Shown here: positions 22,685-36,500 of the stretch, piece after piece | Layout: each line of letters starts with the position of its first letter | How positions within the stretch are numbered: the first letter of the stretch is position 1 | Assembly: GCF_964355755.1 (NCBI RefSeq) | Contig: NC_092676.1 | Coordinates: 12,756,288-12,820,287, forward strand | Reading direction: 5' to 3' | DNA length: 64,000 nt | Source: Antedon mediterranea | Lineage: Eukaryota; Echinodermata; Crinoidea; Comatulida; Antedonidae | Program-made: the position numbers and the translations under genes | The notes under the pieces: model-generated | The model's input: the letters and a program-made list of their open reading frames with translations, nothing else | What the model was told of the DNA's origin: nothing | Databases searched by the model: none

Positions 22685-23516
22685 TTGTGCATTTCGAAAA
22701 AATTTGTTAACATAAAAAGACCAAAGTGTTTAGAATATTTCCAAATCGCATTTGGAGACGTTTTAGACCATTTTGTGCATTTCGATGAAACTTGGTTACA
22801 CAAAAACATCAAAGTGCTTAAAATCACATTTAAAACCGTTTTAGAGCGTTTTGAGCATTTCGATAAACTTTTCACACAAAAACATCAAAGTGCACAAAAT
22901 AGCATTTAGAGATGTTTTAGACCATTTTGTGCATTTCGATAAAACTTTTCACACAAAAACATCAAATTGCACAAAAAAGCTTAATACCGTGTTTGAAATC
23001 GTTTTAAACCAATTTGAGCATGTCGATAAAACTTTTCACACAAAAACATCAAAGTGCACAGAATATCTTCAAATCGCATTTAGAGACGTTTTAGACCATT
23101 TTGTGCATTTCGAAAAAATTTGTTAACATAAAAAGACCAAAGTGTTTAGAATATCTCCAAATCGCATTTGGAGACGTTTTAGACCATTTTGTGCATTTCG
23201 ATGAAACTTGGTTACACAAAAACATCAAAGTGCTTAAAATCACATTTAAAACCGTTTTAGAGCGTTTTGAGCATTTCGATAAACTTTTCACACAAAAACA
23301 TCAAAGTGCACAAAATAGCATTTAGAGATGTTTTAGACCATTTTGTGCATTTCGATAAAACTTTTCACACAAAAACATCAAATTGCACAAAAAAGCTTAA
23401 TACCGTGTTTGAAATCGTTTTAAACCAATTTGAGCATGTCGATAAAACTTTTCACACAAAAACATCAAAGTGCACAGAATATCTTCAAATCGCATTTAGA
23501 GACGTTTTAGACCATT
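22685..23516 (+). repeat. 416-bp tandem duplication
   Basis: The C-B-S-F-S group at 22685-23100 is followed by a second copy at 23101-23516. Landmarks at 22675, 22851 and 22685 recur at 23091, 23267 and 23101. Both copies carry the 10-bp deletion that gives AATAGCATTTAGAG. They differ at the start: TATTTCC in the first copy and TATCTCC in the second. This is close to five monomers (5 x 87 less the deletion). Confidence 0.85.
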
Positions 23517-24234
23517 TTGTGCATTTCGAAAAAATTTGTTAACATAAAAAGACCAAAGTGTTTAGAATATCTCCAAATCGCATTTGGAGACGTTTTAGAC
23601 CATTTTGTGCATTTCGATGAAACTTGGTTACACAAAAACATCAAAGTGCTTAAAATCACATTTGAAACCGTTTTAGAGAATTTTGAGCATTTCGATAAAA
23701 CTTTTCACACAAAAACATCAAAGTGTACAAAATAGCTTCAAATCACATTTGAAACCGTTTTAGACCATTTTGAGCATTTCGATAAAACTTTTCACACAAA
23801 AACATCAAAGTGTACAAAATAGCTTCAAATCGCATTTGGAGACGTTTTAGACCATTTTGTGCATTTCGATGAAACTTGGTTACACAAAAACATCAAAGTG
23901 CTTAAAATCACATTTGAAATCGTTTTAGACCATTTTGAGCATTTCGATAAAACTTTTCACACAAAAAAATCAAAGTGCACAAAATAGCTTCAAATCGCAT
24001 TTGGAGACGTTTTAGACTATTTTGTGCATTTCGAAAAAATTTGTTAACATAAAAAGACCAAAGTGTTTAGAATATCTCCAAATCGCATTTGGAGACGTTT
24101 TAAACCATTTTGTGCATTTCGATGGAACTTGGTTACACAAAAACATCAAAGTGCTTAAAATCACATTTAAAACCGTTTTAGAGCATTTTGAGCATTTCGA
24201 TCAAACTTTTCACACAAAAACATCAAAGTGTACA
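23517..24234 (+). repeat. Copy of 20.14-20.66 kb joined to an 18.3-kb-like C-B pair
   Basis: It matches 20137 onward at +3380, including GAGAATTTTGAGC. From about 24.05 kb it carries GTTTTAAACC followed by GATGGAAC, as at 18.3 kb. Near 24200 the B monomer ends in GATCAAAC, a marker of the 6.47- and 13.78-kb context. Two joins therefore lie within about 150 bp. Confidence 0.65.
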
Positions 24235-27200
24235 AAATAACTTCAAATCGCATTTAGAGACGTTTTAGACCATTTTGTGCATTTTGGTAAAACTTTTCAC
24301 ACAAAAACATCAAATTGCACAAAATAGCTTAATATCGTGTTTGAAAACGTTTTAAACCATTTTGAGCATGTCGATAAAACTTTTCACATAAAAATATCAA
24401 AGTGCACAGAATAGCTTCAAATCGCATTTGGAGACGTTTTAGACAATTTTGTGCATTTTGGTAAAACTTTTCACACAAAAACATCAAATTGCACAAAATA
24501 GCTTAATATCGTGTTTGAAAACGTTTTAAACCATTTTGAGCATGTCGATAAAACTTTTCACTCAAAAATATCAAAGTGCACAGAATATCTTCAAATCGCA
24601 TTTAGAGACGTTTTAGACCATTTTGTGCATTTTGAAAAAATTTGTTAACATAAAAAGACCAAAGTGTTTAGAATATCTCCAAATCGCATTTGGAGACGTT
24701 TTAGACCATTTTGTGTTTTTCGAAAAAACTTTTCACACAAAAACATCAAAGTGTACAAAATTGCTTCAAATCGCATTTGGAGACGTTTTAGACCATTTTG
24801 TGCATTTTGGTAAAACTTTTCACACAAAAACATCAAAATTCACAAAATAGCTTAATATCGTGTTTGAAAACGTTTTAAACCATTTTTAGCATGTCGATAA
24901 AACTTTTCACTCAAAAATATCAAAGTGCACAGAATATCTTCAAATCGCATTTAGAGACGTTTTAGACCATTTTGTGCATTTCGAAAAAAATTGTTAACAT
25001 AAAAAGACCAAAGTGTTTAGAATATCTCCAAATCGCATTTGGAGACGTTTTAGACCATTTTGCGCATTTCGATAAAACTTGGTTACACAAAAACATCAAA
25101 GTGCTTAAAATCACATTTAAAACCGTTTTAGAGCGTTTTGAGCATTTCGATAAACTTTTCAAACAAAAACATCAAAGTGTACAAAATAGCTTCAAATCGT
25201 ATTTGGAGACGTTTTAGACCATTTTGTGCGTTTCGATGAATCTTGGTTACACAAAAACATCAAAGTGCTTAAAATCACATTTAAAACCGTTTTAGTGCAT
25301 TTTGAGCATTTCGATAAAACTTTTCACACAAAAACATCAAAGTGCACAAAATAGCTTCAAATCGCATTTAGAGATGTTTTAGACCATTTTGTGCGTTTCG
25401 ATAAAACTTTTCACACAAAAACATCAAATTGCACAAAATAGCTTAATATCGTGTTTGAAAACGTTTTAGACCATTTTGAGCATGTCGATAAAACTTTTCA
25501 CACAAAAACATAAAAGTGCACAAAATAGCTTCAAATCGCATTTAGAGATGTTTTAGACCATTTTGTGCGTTTCGATAAAACTTTTCACACAAAAACATCA
25601 AATTGCACAAAATAGCTTAATATCGTGTTTGAAAACGTTTTAGACCATTTTGAGCATGTCGATAAAACTTTTCACACAAAAACATAAAAGTGCACAGAAT
25701 AGCTTCAAATCGCATTTGGAGACGTTTTAGACCATTTTGTGCATTTCGAAAAAACTTTTTAACATAAAAACACCAAAGTGCTTAGAATAGCTTCAAATCG
25801 CATTTGGATACGTTTTAGACCATTTTGTGCATTTCGATGAAACTTGGTTACACAAAAACATCAAAGTGCTTAAAATCACATTTGAAACCGTTATAGAGCA
25901 TTTTTAGCATTTCGATAAAACTTTTCACACAAAAACATCAAAGTGTACAAAATAGCTTCAAATCACATTTGAAACCGTTTTAGACCATTTTGAGCATTTC
26001 GATAAAACTTTTCACACAAAAACATCAAAGTGTACAGAATAGCTTCAAATCGCATTTGGAGACGTTTTAGACCATTTTGTGCATTTCGATGAAACTTGGT
26101 TACACAAAAACATCAAAGTGCTTAAAATCACATTTGAAACCGTTTTAGAGCATTTTTAACATTTCGATAATACTTTTCACACAAAAACATCAAAGTGTAC
26201 AAAATAGCTTCAAATCACATTTGAAACCGTTTTAGACCATATTGAGCATTTCGATAAAACTTTTCACACAAAAACATCAAAGTGTACAAAATAGCTTCAA
26301 ATCGCATTTGGAGACGTTTTAGACCATTTTGTGCATTTCGATGAAACTTGGTTACACAAAAACATCAAAGTGCTTAAAATCACATTTGAAAGCGTTTTAG
26401 AGCATTTTTAGCATTTCGATAATACTTTTCACACAAAAACATCAAAGTGCACAAAATAGCTTCAAATCGCATTTAGAGATGTTTTAGACCATTTTGTGCA
26501 TTTCGATAAAACTTTTCACACAAAAACATCAAATTGCACAAAATAGCTTAATACCGTGTTTGAAATCATTTTAAACCATTTTGAGCATGTCGATAAAACT
26601 TTTCACACAAAAACATCAAAGTGTTTAGAATATCTCCAAATCGCATTTGGAGACGTTTTAGACCATTTTGTGCATTTCGATGAAACTTGGTTACACAAAA
26701 ACATCAAAGTGCTTAAAATCACATTTGAAACCGTTTTAGAGCATTTTGAGCATTTCGATAAAACTTTTCAAACAAAAACATCAAAGTGTACAAAATAGCT
26801 TCAAATCACATTTGAAACCGTTTTAGACCATTTTGAGCATTTCGATAAAACTTTTCACACAAAAACATCAAAGTGTACAAAATAGCTTCAAATCGCATTT
26901 GGAGACGTTTTAGACCATTTTGTGCATTTCGATGAAACTTGGTTACACAAAAACATCAAAGTGCTTAAAATCACATTTGAAACCGTTTTAGAGCATTTTT
27001 AGCATTTCGATAATACTTTTCACACAAAACATCAAAGTGTACAAAATAGCTTCAAATCGCATTTGGAGACGTTTTAGACCATTTTGTGCATTTCGATGAA
27101 ACTTGGTTACACAAAAACATCAAAGTGCTTAAAATCACATTTGAAACCGTTTTAGACCATTTTGAGCATTTCGATAAAACTTTTCACACAAAAAAATCAA

Positions 27201-27995
27201 AGTGCACAAAATAGCTTCAAATCGCATTTGGGGACGTTTTAGACTATTTTGTGCATTTCGAAAAAAATTGTTAACATAAAAAGACCAAAGTGTTTAGAAT
27301 ATCTCCAAATCGCATTTGGAGACGTTTTAAACCATTTTGTGCATTTCGATGGAACTTGGTTACACAAAAACATCAAAGTGCTTAAAATCACATTTAAAAC
27401 CGTTTTAGAGCATTTTTAGCATTTCGATAAAACTTTTCACACAAAAACATCAAAGTGTACAAAATAGCTTCAAATCGCATTTAGAGAGGTTTTAGACAAT
27501 TTTGTGCATTTCGATAAAACTTTTCACACAAAAACATCAAAGTGTACAAAATAGCTTCAAATTGCATTTAGAGACGTTTTAGACCATTTTGTGCATTTCG
27601 ATAAAACTTTTCACACAAAAACATAAAATTGCACAAAATCGTTTTAAACCATTTTAAATCGTTTTAAACCATTTTGAGCATGTCGATAAAACTTTTCACA
27701 AAAAACATCAAAGTGCACAGAATAGCTTCAAATTGCATTTGGAGACGTTTTAGAGCATTTTGTGCATTTCGATAAAATGTGTTAACATAAAAAGACCAAA
27801 GTGTTTAGAATATCTTCAAATCACATTTGGAGACGTTTTAGACCATTTTTTGCATTTCGATGAAACTTGGTTACACAAAAACATCAAAGTGCTTAAAATC
27901 ACATTTGAAACCGTTTTAGAGCATTTTGAGCATTTCGATAAAACTTTTCACACAAAAACATCAAAGTGTACAAAATAGCTTCAAATCGCATTTAG
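24235..27995 (+). repeat. 3.76-kb block repeated at 38.29-42.05 kb
   Basis: All landmarks recur at +14055 (24623/38678, 24962/39017, 26556/40611, 27760/41815). The left part (to about 25.54 kb) also matches 6.51-7.83 kb at +17722. It contains a two-monomer (174-bp) duplication, with GTGCGTTTCG at 25391 and 25565, plus E-, F- and G-type units. Small differences from the right copy include TTTTTAGCATG versus TTTTGAGCATG near 24888, and GATAAAACTTGG near 25070 versus GATGAAACTTGG. Confidence 0.82.
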
Positions 27996-30535
27996 AGACA
28001 TTTTAGACCATTTTGTGCATTTTGATAAAACTTTTCACACAAAAACATCAAATTGCACAAAATAGCTTAATATTGTGTTTGAAAACGTTTTAAACCATTT
28101 TGAGCATGTCGATAAAACTTTTCACACAAAAATATCAAAGTGCCCAGAATATCTTCAAATCGCATTTAGAGACGTTTTAGACCATTTTGTGCATTTCGAA
28201 AAAATTTGTTAACATAAAAAGACCAAAGTGTTTAGAATATCTCCAAATCGCATTTGGAGACGTTTTAGACCATTTTGTGTTTTTCGAAAAAACTTTTCAC
28301 ACAAAAACATCAAAGTGTACAAAATTGCTTCAAATCGCATTTAGAGAGGTTTTAGACCATTTTGTGCATTTCGATAAAACTTTTCACACAAAAACATCAA
28401 AGTGCACAGAATATCTTAATACCGTGTCTGAAATCGTTTTAAACCATTTTGAGCATGTCGATAAAACTTTTCACACAAAAACATCAAAGTGCTTAAAATC
28501 ACATTTAAAACCGTTTTAGTGCATTTTGAGCATTTCGATAAAACTTTTCACACAAAAACATCAAAGTGTACAAAATAGCTTCAAATCGCATTTAGAGAGG
28601 TTTTAGACAATTTTGTGCATTTCGATAAAACTTTTCACACAAAAACATCAAAGTGTACAAAATAGCTTCAAATTGCATTTAGAGACGTTTTAGACCATTT
28701 TGTGCATTTCGATAAAACTTTTCACACAAAAACATCAAATTGCACAAAATCGTTTTAAACCATTTTAAATCGTTTTAAACCATTTTGAGCATTTCGATAA
28801 AACTTTTCACAAAAAACATCAAAGTGCACAGAATAGCTTCAAATTGCATTTGGAGACGTTTTAGAGCATTTTGTGCATTTCGATAAAATGTGTTAACAGA
28901 AAAAGACCAAAGTGTTTAGAATATCTTCAAATCACATTTGGAGACGTTTTAGACCATTTTTTGCATTTCGATGAAACTTGGTTACACAAAAACATCAAAG
29001 TGCTTAAAATCACATTTGAAACCGTTTTAGAGCATTTTGAGCATTTCGATAAAACTTTTCACACAAAAACATCAAAGTGTACAAAATAGCTTCAAATCGC
29101 ATTTAGAGACGTTTTAGACCATTTTGTGCATTTCGAAAAAATTTGTTAACATAAAAAGACCAAAGTGTTTAGAATATCTCCAAATCGCATTTGGAGACGT
29201 TTTAGACCATTTTGTGCATTTCGATGAAACTTGGTTACACAAAAACATCAAAGTGCTTAAAATCACATTTGAAACCGTTTTAGAGCATTTTTAGCATTTC
29301 GATAATACTTTTCACACAAAAACATCAAAGTGTACAAAATAGCTTCAAATCGCATTTGGAGACGTTTTAGACCATTTTGTGCATTTCGATGAAACTTGGT
29401 TACACAAAAACATCAAAGTGCTTAAAATCACATTTGAAACCGTTTTAGACCATTTTGAGCATTTCGATAAAACTTTTCACACAAAAAAATCAAAGTGCAC
29501 AAATAGCTTCAAATCGCATTTGGAGACGTTTTAGACTATTTTGTGCATTTTGAAAAAATTTGTTAACATAAAAAGACCAAAGTGTTTAGAATATCTCCAA
29601 ATCGCATTTGGAGACGTTTTAAACCATTTTGTGCATTTCGATGGAACTTGGTTACACAAAAACATCAAAGTGCTTAAAATCACATTTAAAACCGTTTTAG
29701 AGCATTTTGAGCATTTCGATAAAACTTTTCACACAAAAACATCAAAGTGTACAAAATAGCTTCAAATCGCATTTAGAGACGTTTTAGACCATTTTGTGCA
29801 TTTCGATAAAACTTTTCACACAAAAACATCAAATTGCACAAATAGCTTAATACCGTGTTTGAAATCGTTTTAAACCATTTTGAGCATGTCGATAAAACTT
29901 TTCACAAAAAAACATCAAAGTGCACAGAATAGCTTAAAATCGCATTTGGAGACGTTTTAAACCATTTTGTGCATTTCGATAAAACTTTTCACATAAAAAC
30001 AACAAAGTGTACAAAATAGCTTCAAATCGCATTTGGAGACGTTTTAGACCATTTTGTGCATTTCGATGAAACTCATCAAAGTGCTTAAAATCACATTTGA
30101 AATCGTTTTAGAGCATTTTGAGCATTTCGATAAAACTTTTCACACAAAAACATCAAAGTGTACAAAATAGCTTCAAATCACATTTGAAACCGTTTTAGAC
30201 CATATTGAGCATTTCGATAAAACTTTTCACACAAAAACATCAAAGTGTACAAAATAGCTTCAAATCGCATTTGGAGACGTTTTAGACCATTTTGTGTATT
30301 TCGATGAAACTTGGTTTCACAAAAACATCAAAGTGCTTAAAATCACATTTGAAAGCGTTTTAGAGCATTTTTAGCATTTCGATAATACTTTTCACACAAA
30401 AACATCAAAGTGTACAAAATAGCTTCAAATCGCATTTGGAGACGTTTTAGACCATTTTGTGCATTTCGATGAAACTTGGTTACACAAAAACATCAAAGTG
30501 CTTAAAATCACATTTAAAACAGTTTTAGAGCATTT
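27996..30535 (+). repeat. 2.54-kb block repeated at 55.07-57.61 kb
   Basis: Landmarks recur at +27071 (28187/55258, 28871/55942, 29541/56612). Shared private changes include GTGCCCAG, TATTGTGTTTG, TTAACAGAAAAAGACC, AATAGCTTAAAATCGC and CTTGGTTTCAC. Part of it (28.6-30.5 kb) also matches 49.6-51.6 kb at about +21062. The longest open frame in the window, 110 codons at 28187-28519, falls here but is made of repeat monomers and is not considered a gene. Confidence 0.82.
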
Positions 30536-33500
30536 CGATAAAACTTTTCACACAAAAACATCAAAGTGTACAAAATAGCTTCAAATCGCATTTGGAGACG
30601 TTTTAGACCATTTTGTGCATTTCGATGAAACTTGGTTACACAAAAACATCAAAGTGCTTAAAATCACATTTGAAACCGTTTTAGAGCATTTTTAGCATTT
30701 CGATAATACTTTTCACACAAAAACATCAAAGTGTACAAAATAGCTTCAAATCGCATTTGGAGACGTTTTAGACCATTTTGTGCATTTCGATGAAACTTGG
30801 TTACACAAAAACATCAAAGTGCTTAAAATCACATTTGAAATCGTTTTAGACCATTTTGAGCATTTCGATAAAACTTTTCACACAAAAAAATCAAAGTGCA
30901 CAAAATAGCTTCAAATCGCATTTGGAGACGTTTTAGACTATTTTGTGCATTTCGAAAAAATTTGTTAACATAAAAAGACCAAAGTGTTTAGAATATCTCC
31001 AAATCGCATTTGGAGACGTTTTAAATCATTTTGTGCATTTCGATGGAACTTGGTTACACAAAAACATCAAAGTGCTTAAAATCACATTTAAAACCGTTTT
31101 AGAGCATTTTGAGCATTTCGATAAAACTTTTCACACAAAAACATCAAAGTGTACAAAATAGCTTCAAATCGCATTTAGAGAGGTTTTAGACCATTTTGTG
31201 CATTTCGATAAAACTTTACACACAAAAACATCAAAGTGTACAAAAAAGCTTCAAATCGCATTTAGAGACGTTTTAGACCATTTTGTGCATTTCGATAAAA
31301 CTTTTCACACAAAAACATAAAATTGCACAAAATAGCTTAATATCGTGTTTGAAAACGTTTTAAACCATTTTGAGCATGTCGATAAAACTTTTCACACAAA
31401 AATATCAAAGTGCACAGAATATCTTCAAATCGCATTTAGAGACGTTTTAGACCATTTTGTGCATTTCGAAAAAATTTGTTAACATAAAAAGACCAAAGTG
31501 TTTAGAATATCTCCAAATCGCATTTGGAGACGTTTTAGACCATTTTGTGCATTTCGATGAAACTTGGTTACATAAAAACATCAAAGTGCTTAAAATCACA
31601 TTTAAAACCGTTTTAGAGCGTTTTGAGCATTTCGATAAACTTTTCACACAAAAACATCAAAGTGCACAAAATAGCTTCAAATCGCATTTAGAGATGTTTT
31701 AGACAATTTTGTGCATTTCGAAAAAACTTTTCACACAAAAACATCAAATTGCACACAATAGCTTAATACCGTGTTTGAAATCGTTTTAAACCATTTTGAG
31801 CATGTCGATAAAACTTTTCACACAAAAACATCAAAGTGCACAGAATATCTTCAAATCGCATATAGAGACGTTTTAGACCATTTTGTGCATTTCGAAAAAA
31901 TTTGTTAACATTAAAAGACCAATGTGTTTAGAATATCTCCAAATCGCATTTGGAGACGTTTTAGACCATTTTGTGCATTTCGATGAAACTTGGTTACACA
32001 AAAACATCAAAGTGCTTAAAATCACATTTGAAACCGTTTTAGAGCATTTTGAGCATTTCGATAAAACTTTTCACACAAAAACATCAAAGTGTACAAAATA
32101 GCTTCAAATCACATTTGAAACCGTTTTAGACCATTTTGAGCATTTCGATAAAACTTTTCACACAAAAACATCAAAGTGTACAAAATGGCTTCAAATCGCA
32201 TTTGGAGACGTTTTAGAGCATTTTGAGCATTTCGATCAAACTTTTCACACAAAAACATCAAAGTGTACAAAATAACTTCAAATCGCATTTAGAGACGTTT
32301 TAGACCATTTTGTGCATTTTGGTAAAACTTTTCACACAAAAACATCAAATTGCACAAAATAGCTTAATATCGTGTTTGAAAACGTTTTAAACCATTTTGA
32401 GCATGTCGATAAAACTTTTCACATAAAAATATCAAAGTGCACAGAATAGCTTCAAATCGCATTTGGAGACGTTTTAGACCATTTTGTGCATTTTGGTAAA
32501 ACTTTTCACACAAAAACATCAAATTGCACAAAATAGCTTAATATCGTGTTTGAAAACGTTTTAAACCATTTTGAGCATGTCGATAAAACTTTTCACTCAA
32601 AAATATCAAAGTGCACAGAATATCTTCAAATCGCATTTAGAGACGTTTTAGACCATTTTGTGCATTTTGAAAAAATTTGTTAACATAAAAAGACCAAAGT
32701 GTTTAGAATATCTCCAAATCGCATTTGGAGACGTTTTAGACCATTTTGTGTTTTTCGAAAAAACTTTTCACACAAAAACATCAAAGTGTACAAAATTGCT
32801 TCAAATCGCATTTGGAGACGTTTTAGACCATTTTGTGCATTTTGGTAAAACTTTTCACACAAAAACATCAAAATTCACAAAATAGCTTAATATCGTGTTT
32901 GAAAACGTTTTAAACCATTTTGAGCATGTCGATAAAACTTTTCACTCAAAAATATCAAAGTGCACAGAATATCTTCAAATCGCATTTAGAGACGTTTTAG
33001 ACCATTTTGTGCATTTCGAAAAAAATTGTTAACATAAAAAGACCAAAGTGTTTAGAATATCTCCAAATCGCATTTGGAGACGTTTTAGACCATTTTGCGC
33101 ATTTCGATGAAACTTGGTTACACAAAAACATCAAAGTGCTTAAAATCACATTTAAAACCGTTTTAGAGCGTTTTGAGCATTTCGATAAACTTTTCAAACA
33201 AAAACATCAAAGTGTACAAAATAGCTTCAAATCGTATTTGGAGACGTTTTAGACCATTTTGTGCGTTTCGATGAATCTTGGTTACACAAAAACATCAAAG
33301 TGCTTAAAATCACATTTAAAACCGTTTTAGTGCATTTTGAGCATTTCGATAAAACTTTTCACACAAAAACATCAAAGTGCACAAAATAGCTTCAAATCGC
33401 ATTTAGAGATGTTTTAGACCATTTTGTGCGTTTCGATAAAACTTTTCACACAAAAACATCAAATTGCACAAAATAGCTTAATATCGTGTTTGAAAACGTT

Positions 33501-36500
33501 TTAGACCATTTTGAGCATGTCGATAAAACTTTTCACACAAAAACATAAAAGTGCACAAAATAGCTTCAAATCGCATTTAGAGATGTTTTAGACCATTTTG
33601 TGCATTTCGATAAAACTTTTCACACAAAAACATCAAATTGCACAAAATAGCTTAATACCGTGTTTGAAATCGTTTTAAACCATTTTGAGCATGTCGATAA
33701 AACTTTTCACAAAAAAACATCAAAGTGCACAGAATAGCTTCAAATCGCATTTGGAGACGTTTTAAACCATTTTGTGCATTTCGATAAAACTTTTCACATA
33801 AAAACATCAAAGTGTCCAAAATAGCTTCAAATCGCATTTAGAGACGTTTTAGACCATTTTGGGCATTTATAAAAGTGCTTAAAATCACATTTCAAACCGT
33901 TTTAGAGCATTTTGAGCATTTCGATAAAACTTTTCACACAAAAACATCAAAGTGCACAAAATAGCTTCAAATCGCATTTAGAGATGTTTTAGACCATTTT
34001 GTGCAATTCGATAAAACTTTTCACACAAAAACATCAAAGTGCACAAAATAGCTTCAAATCGCATTTAGAGATGTTTTAGACCATTTTGTGCATTTCGATA
34101 AAACTTTTCACACAAAAACATAAAAGTGAACAGAATAGCTTCAAATTGCATTTGGAGACGTTTTAGAGCATTTGGTGCATTTCGATAAAATGTGTTAACA
34201 TAAAAAGACCAAAGTGTTTAGAATATCTTCAAATCACATTTGGAGACGTTTTAGACCATTTTTGGCATTTCGATGAAACTTGGTTACACAAAAACATCAA
34301 AGTGCTTAAAATCACATTTAAAACCGTTTTAGAGCATTTTGAGCATTTCGATAAAACTTTTCACACAAAAACATCAAAGTGTACAAAATAGCTTCAAATC
34401 GCATTTAGAGAGGTTTTAGACCATTTTGTGCATTTCGATAAAACTTTTCACACAAAAACATCAAAGTGTACAAAATAACTTCAAATCGTATTTAGAGACG
34501 TTTTAGACCATTTTGTGCATTTTGATAAAACTTTTCACACAAAAACATCAAATTGCACAAAATAGCTTAATATCGTGTTTGAAAACGTTTTAAACCATTT
34601 TGAGCATGTCGATAAAACTTTTCACACAAAAATATCAAAGTGCACAGAATATCTTCAAATCGCATTTAGAGACGTTTTAGACCATTTTGTGCATTTCGAA
34701 AAAATTTGTTAACATAAAAAGACCAAAGTGTTTAGAATATCTCCAAATCGCATTTGGAGACGTTTTAGACCATTTTGTGTTTTTCGAAAAACTTTTCACA
34801 CAAAAACATCAAAGTGTAGAAAATTGCTTCAAATCGCATTTAGAGACGTTTTAGACCATTTTGTGCATTTCGAAAAAACTTTTTAAAATAAAAACACCAA
34901 AGTGCTTAGAATAGCTTCAAATCGCATTTGGAGACGTTTTAGACCATTTTGTGCATTTCGATGAAACTTGGTTACACAAAAACATCAAAGTGCTTAAAAT
35001 CACATTTGAAACCGTTTTAGAGCATTTTGAGCATTTCGATAAAACTTTTCACACAAAAACATCAAAGTGTACAAAATAGCTTCAAATCACATTTGAAACC
35101 GTTTTAGACTATTTTGAGCATTTCGATAAAACTTTTCACACAAAAACATCAAAGTGTACAAAATAGCTTCAAATCGCATTTGGAGACGTTTTAGACCATT
35201 TTGTGCATTTCGATGAAACTTGGTTACACAAAAACATCAAAGTGCTTAAAATTACATTTGAAAGCGTTTTAGAGCATTTTGAGCATTTCGATAATACTTT
35301 TCACACAAAAACATCAAAGTGTACAAAATAGCTTCAAATCGCATTTGGAGATGTTTTAGACCATTTTGTGCATTTCGATGAAACTTGGTTACACAAAAAC
35401 ATCAAAGTGCTTAAAATCACATTTGAAACCGTTTTAGACCATTTTGAGCGTGTCGATAAAACTTTTCACACATAAAAATCAGAGTGCACTAAATAGCTTC
35501 AAATCGCATTTGGAGACGTTTTAGACCATTTTGTGCATATCGATGAAACTTGGTTACACAAAAACATCAAAGTGCTTAAAATCACATTTGAAATCGTTTT
35601 AGACCATTTTGAGCGTTTCGATAAAACTTTTCACACAAAAAAATCAAAGTGCACAAAATAGCTTCAAATCGCATTTGGAGACGTTTTAGACTATTTTGTG
35701 CATTTCGAAAAAATTTGTTAACATAAAAAGACCAAAGTGTTTAGAATATCTCCAAATCGCATTTGGAGACGTTTTAAACCATTTTGTGCATTTCGATGGA
35801 ACTTGGTTACACAAAAACATCAAAGTGCTTAAAATCACATTTAAAACCGTTTTAGAGCATTTTGAGCATTTCGATAAAACTTTTCACACAAAAACATCAA
35901 AGTGTACAAAATAGCTTCAAATCGCATTTAGAGAGGTTTTAGACCATTTTGTGCATTTCGATAAAACTTTTCAAACAAAAACATCAAAGTGTACAAAATA
36001 GCTTCAAATCGCATTTAGAGACGTTTTAGACCATTTTGTGCATTTCGATAAAACTTTTCACACAAAAACATCAAATTGCACAAAATAGCTTAATATCGTG
36101 TTTAAAACCGTTTTTACCATTTTGAGCATTTCGATAAACTTTTCACACAAAAACATCAAAGTGCACAAAATAGCTTCAAATCGCATTTAGAGATGTTTTA
36201 GAACATTTTGTGCATTTCGATAAAATTTTTCACACAAAAACATCAAATTGCACAAAAAAGCTTAATACCGTGTTTGAAATCGTTTTAAACCAATTTGAGC
36301 ATGTCGATAAAACTTTTCACACAAAAACATCAAAGTGCACAGAATATCTTCAAATCGCATTTAGAGACGTTTTAGACCATTTTGGGCATTTCGATGAAAC
36401 TTGGTTACACAAATACATAAAAGTGCTTAAAATCACATTTAAAACCGTTTTAGAGCATTTTGAGCATTTCGATAAAACTTTTCACACAAAAACATCAAAG

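Noticed and set aside
28187-28519. Longest open frame in the window (110 codons), also at 55258
   Set aside because: It is made of C, V, S and F monomers that happen to stay in frame. The second copy exists only because the whole 10-kb block is duplicated. No start context, splice signals or recognisable domain was seen.
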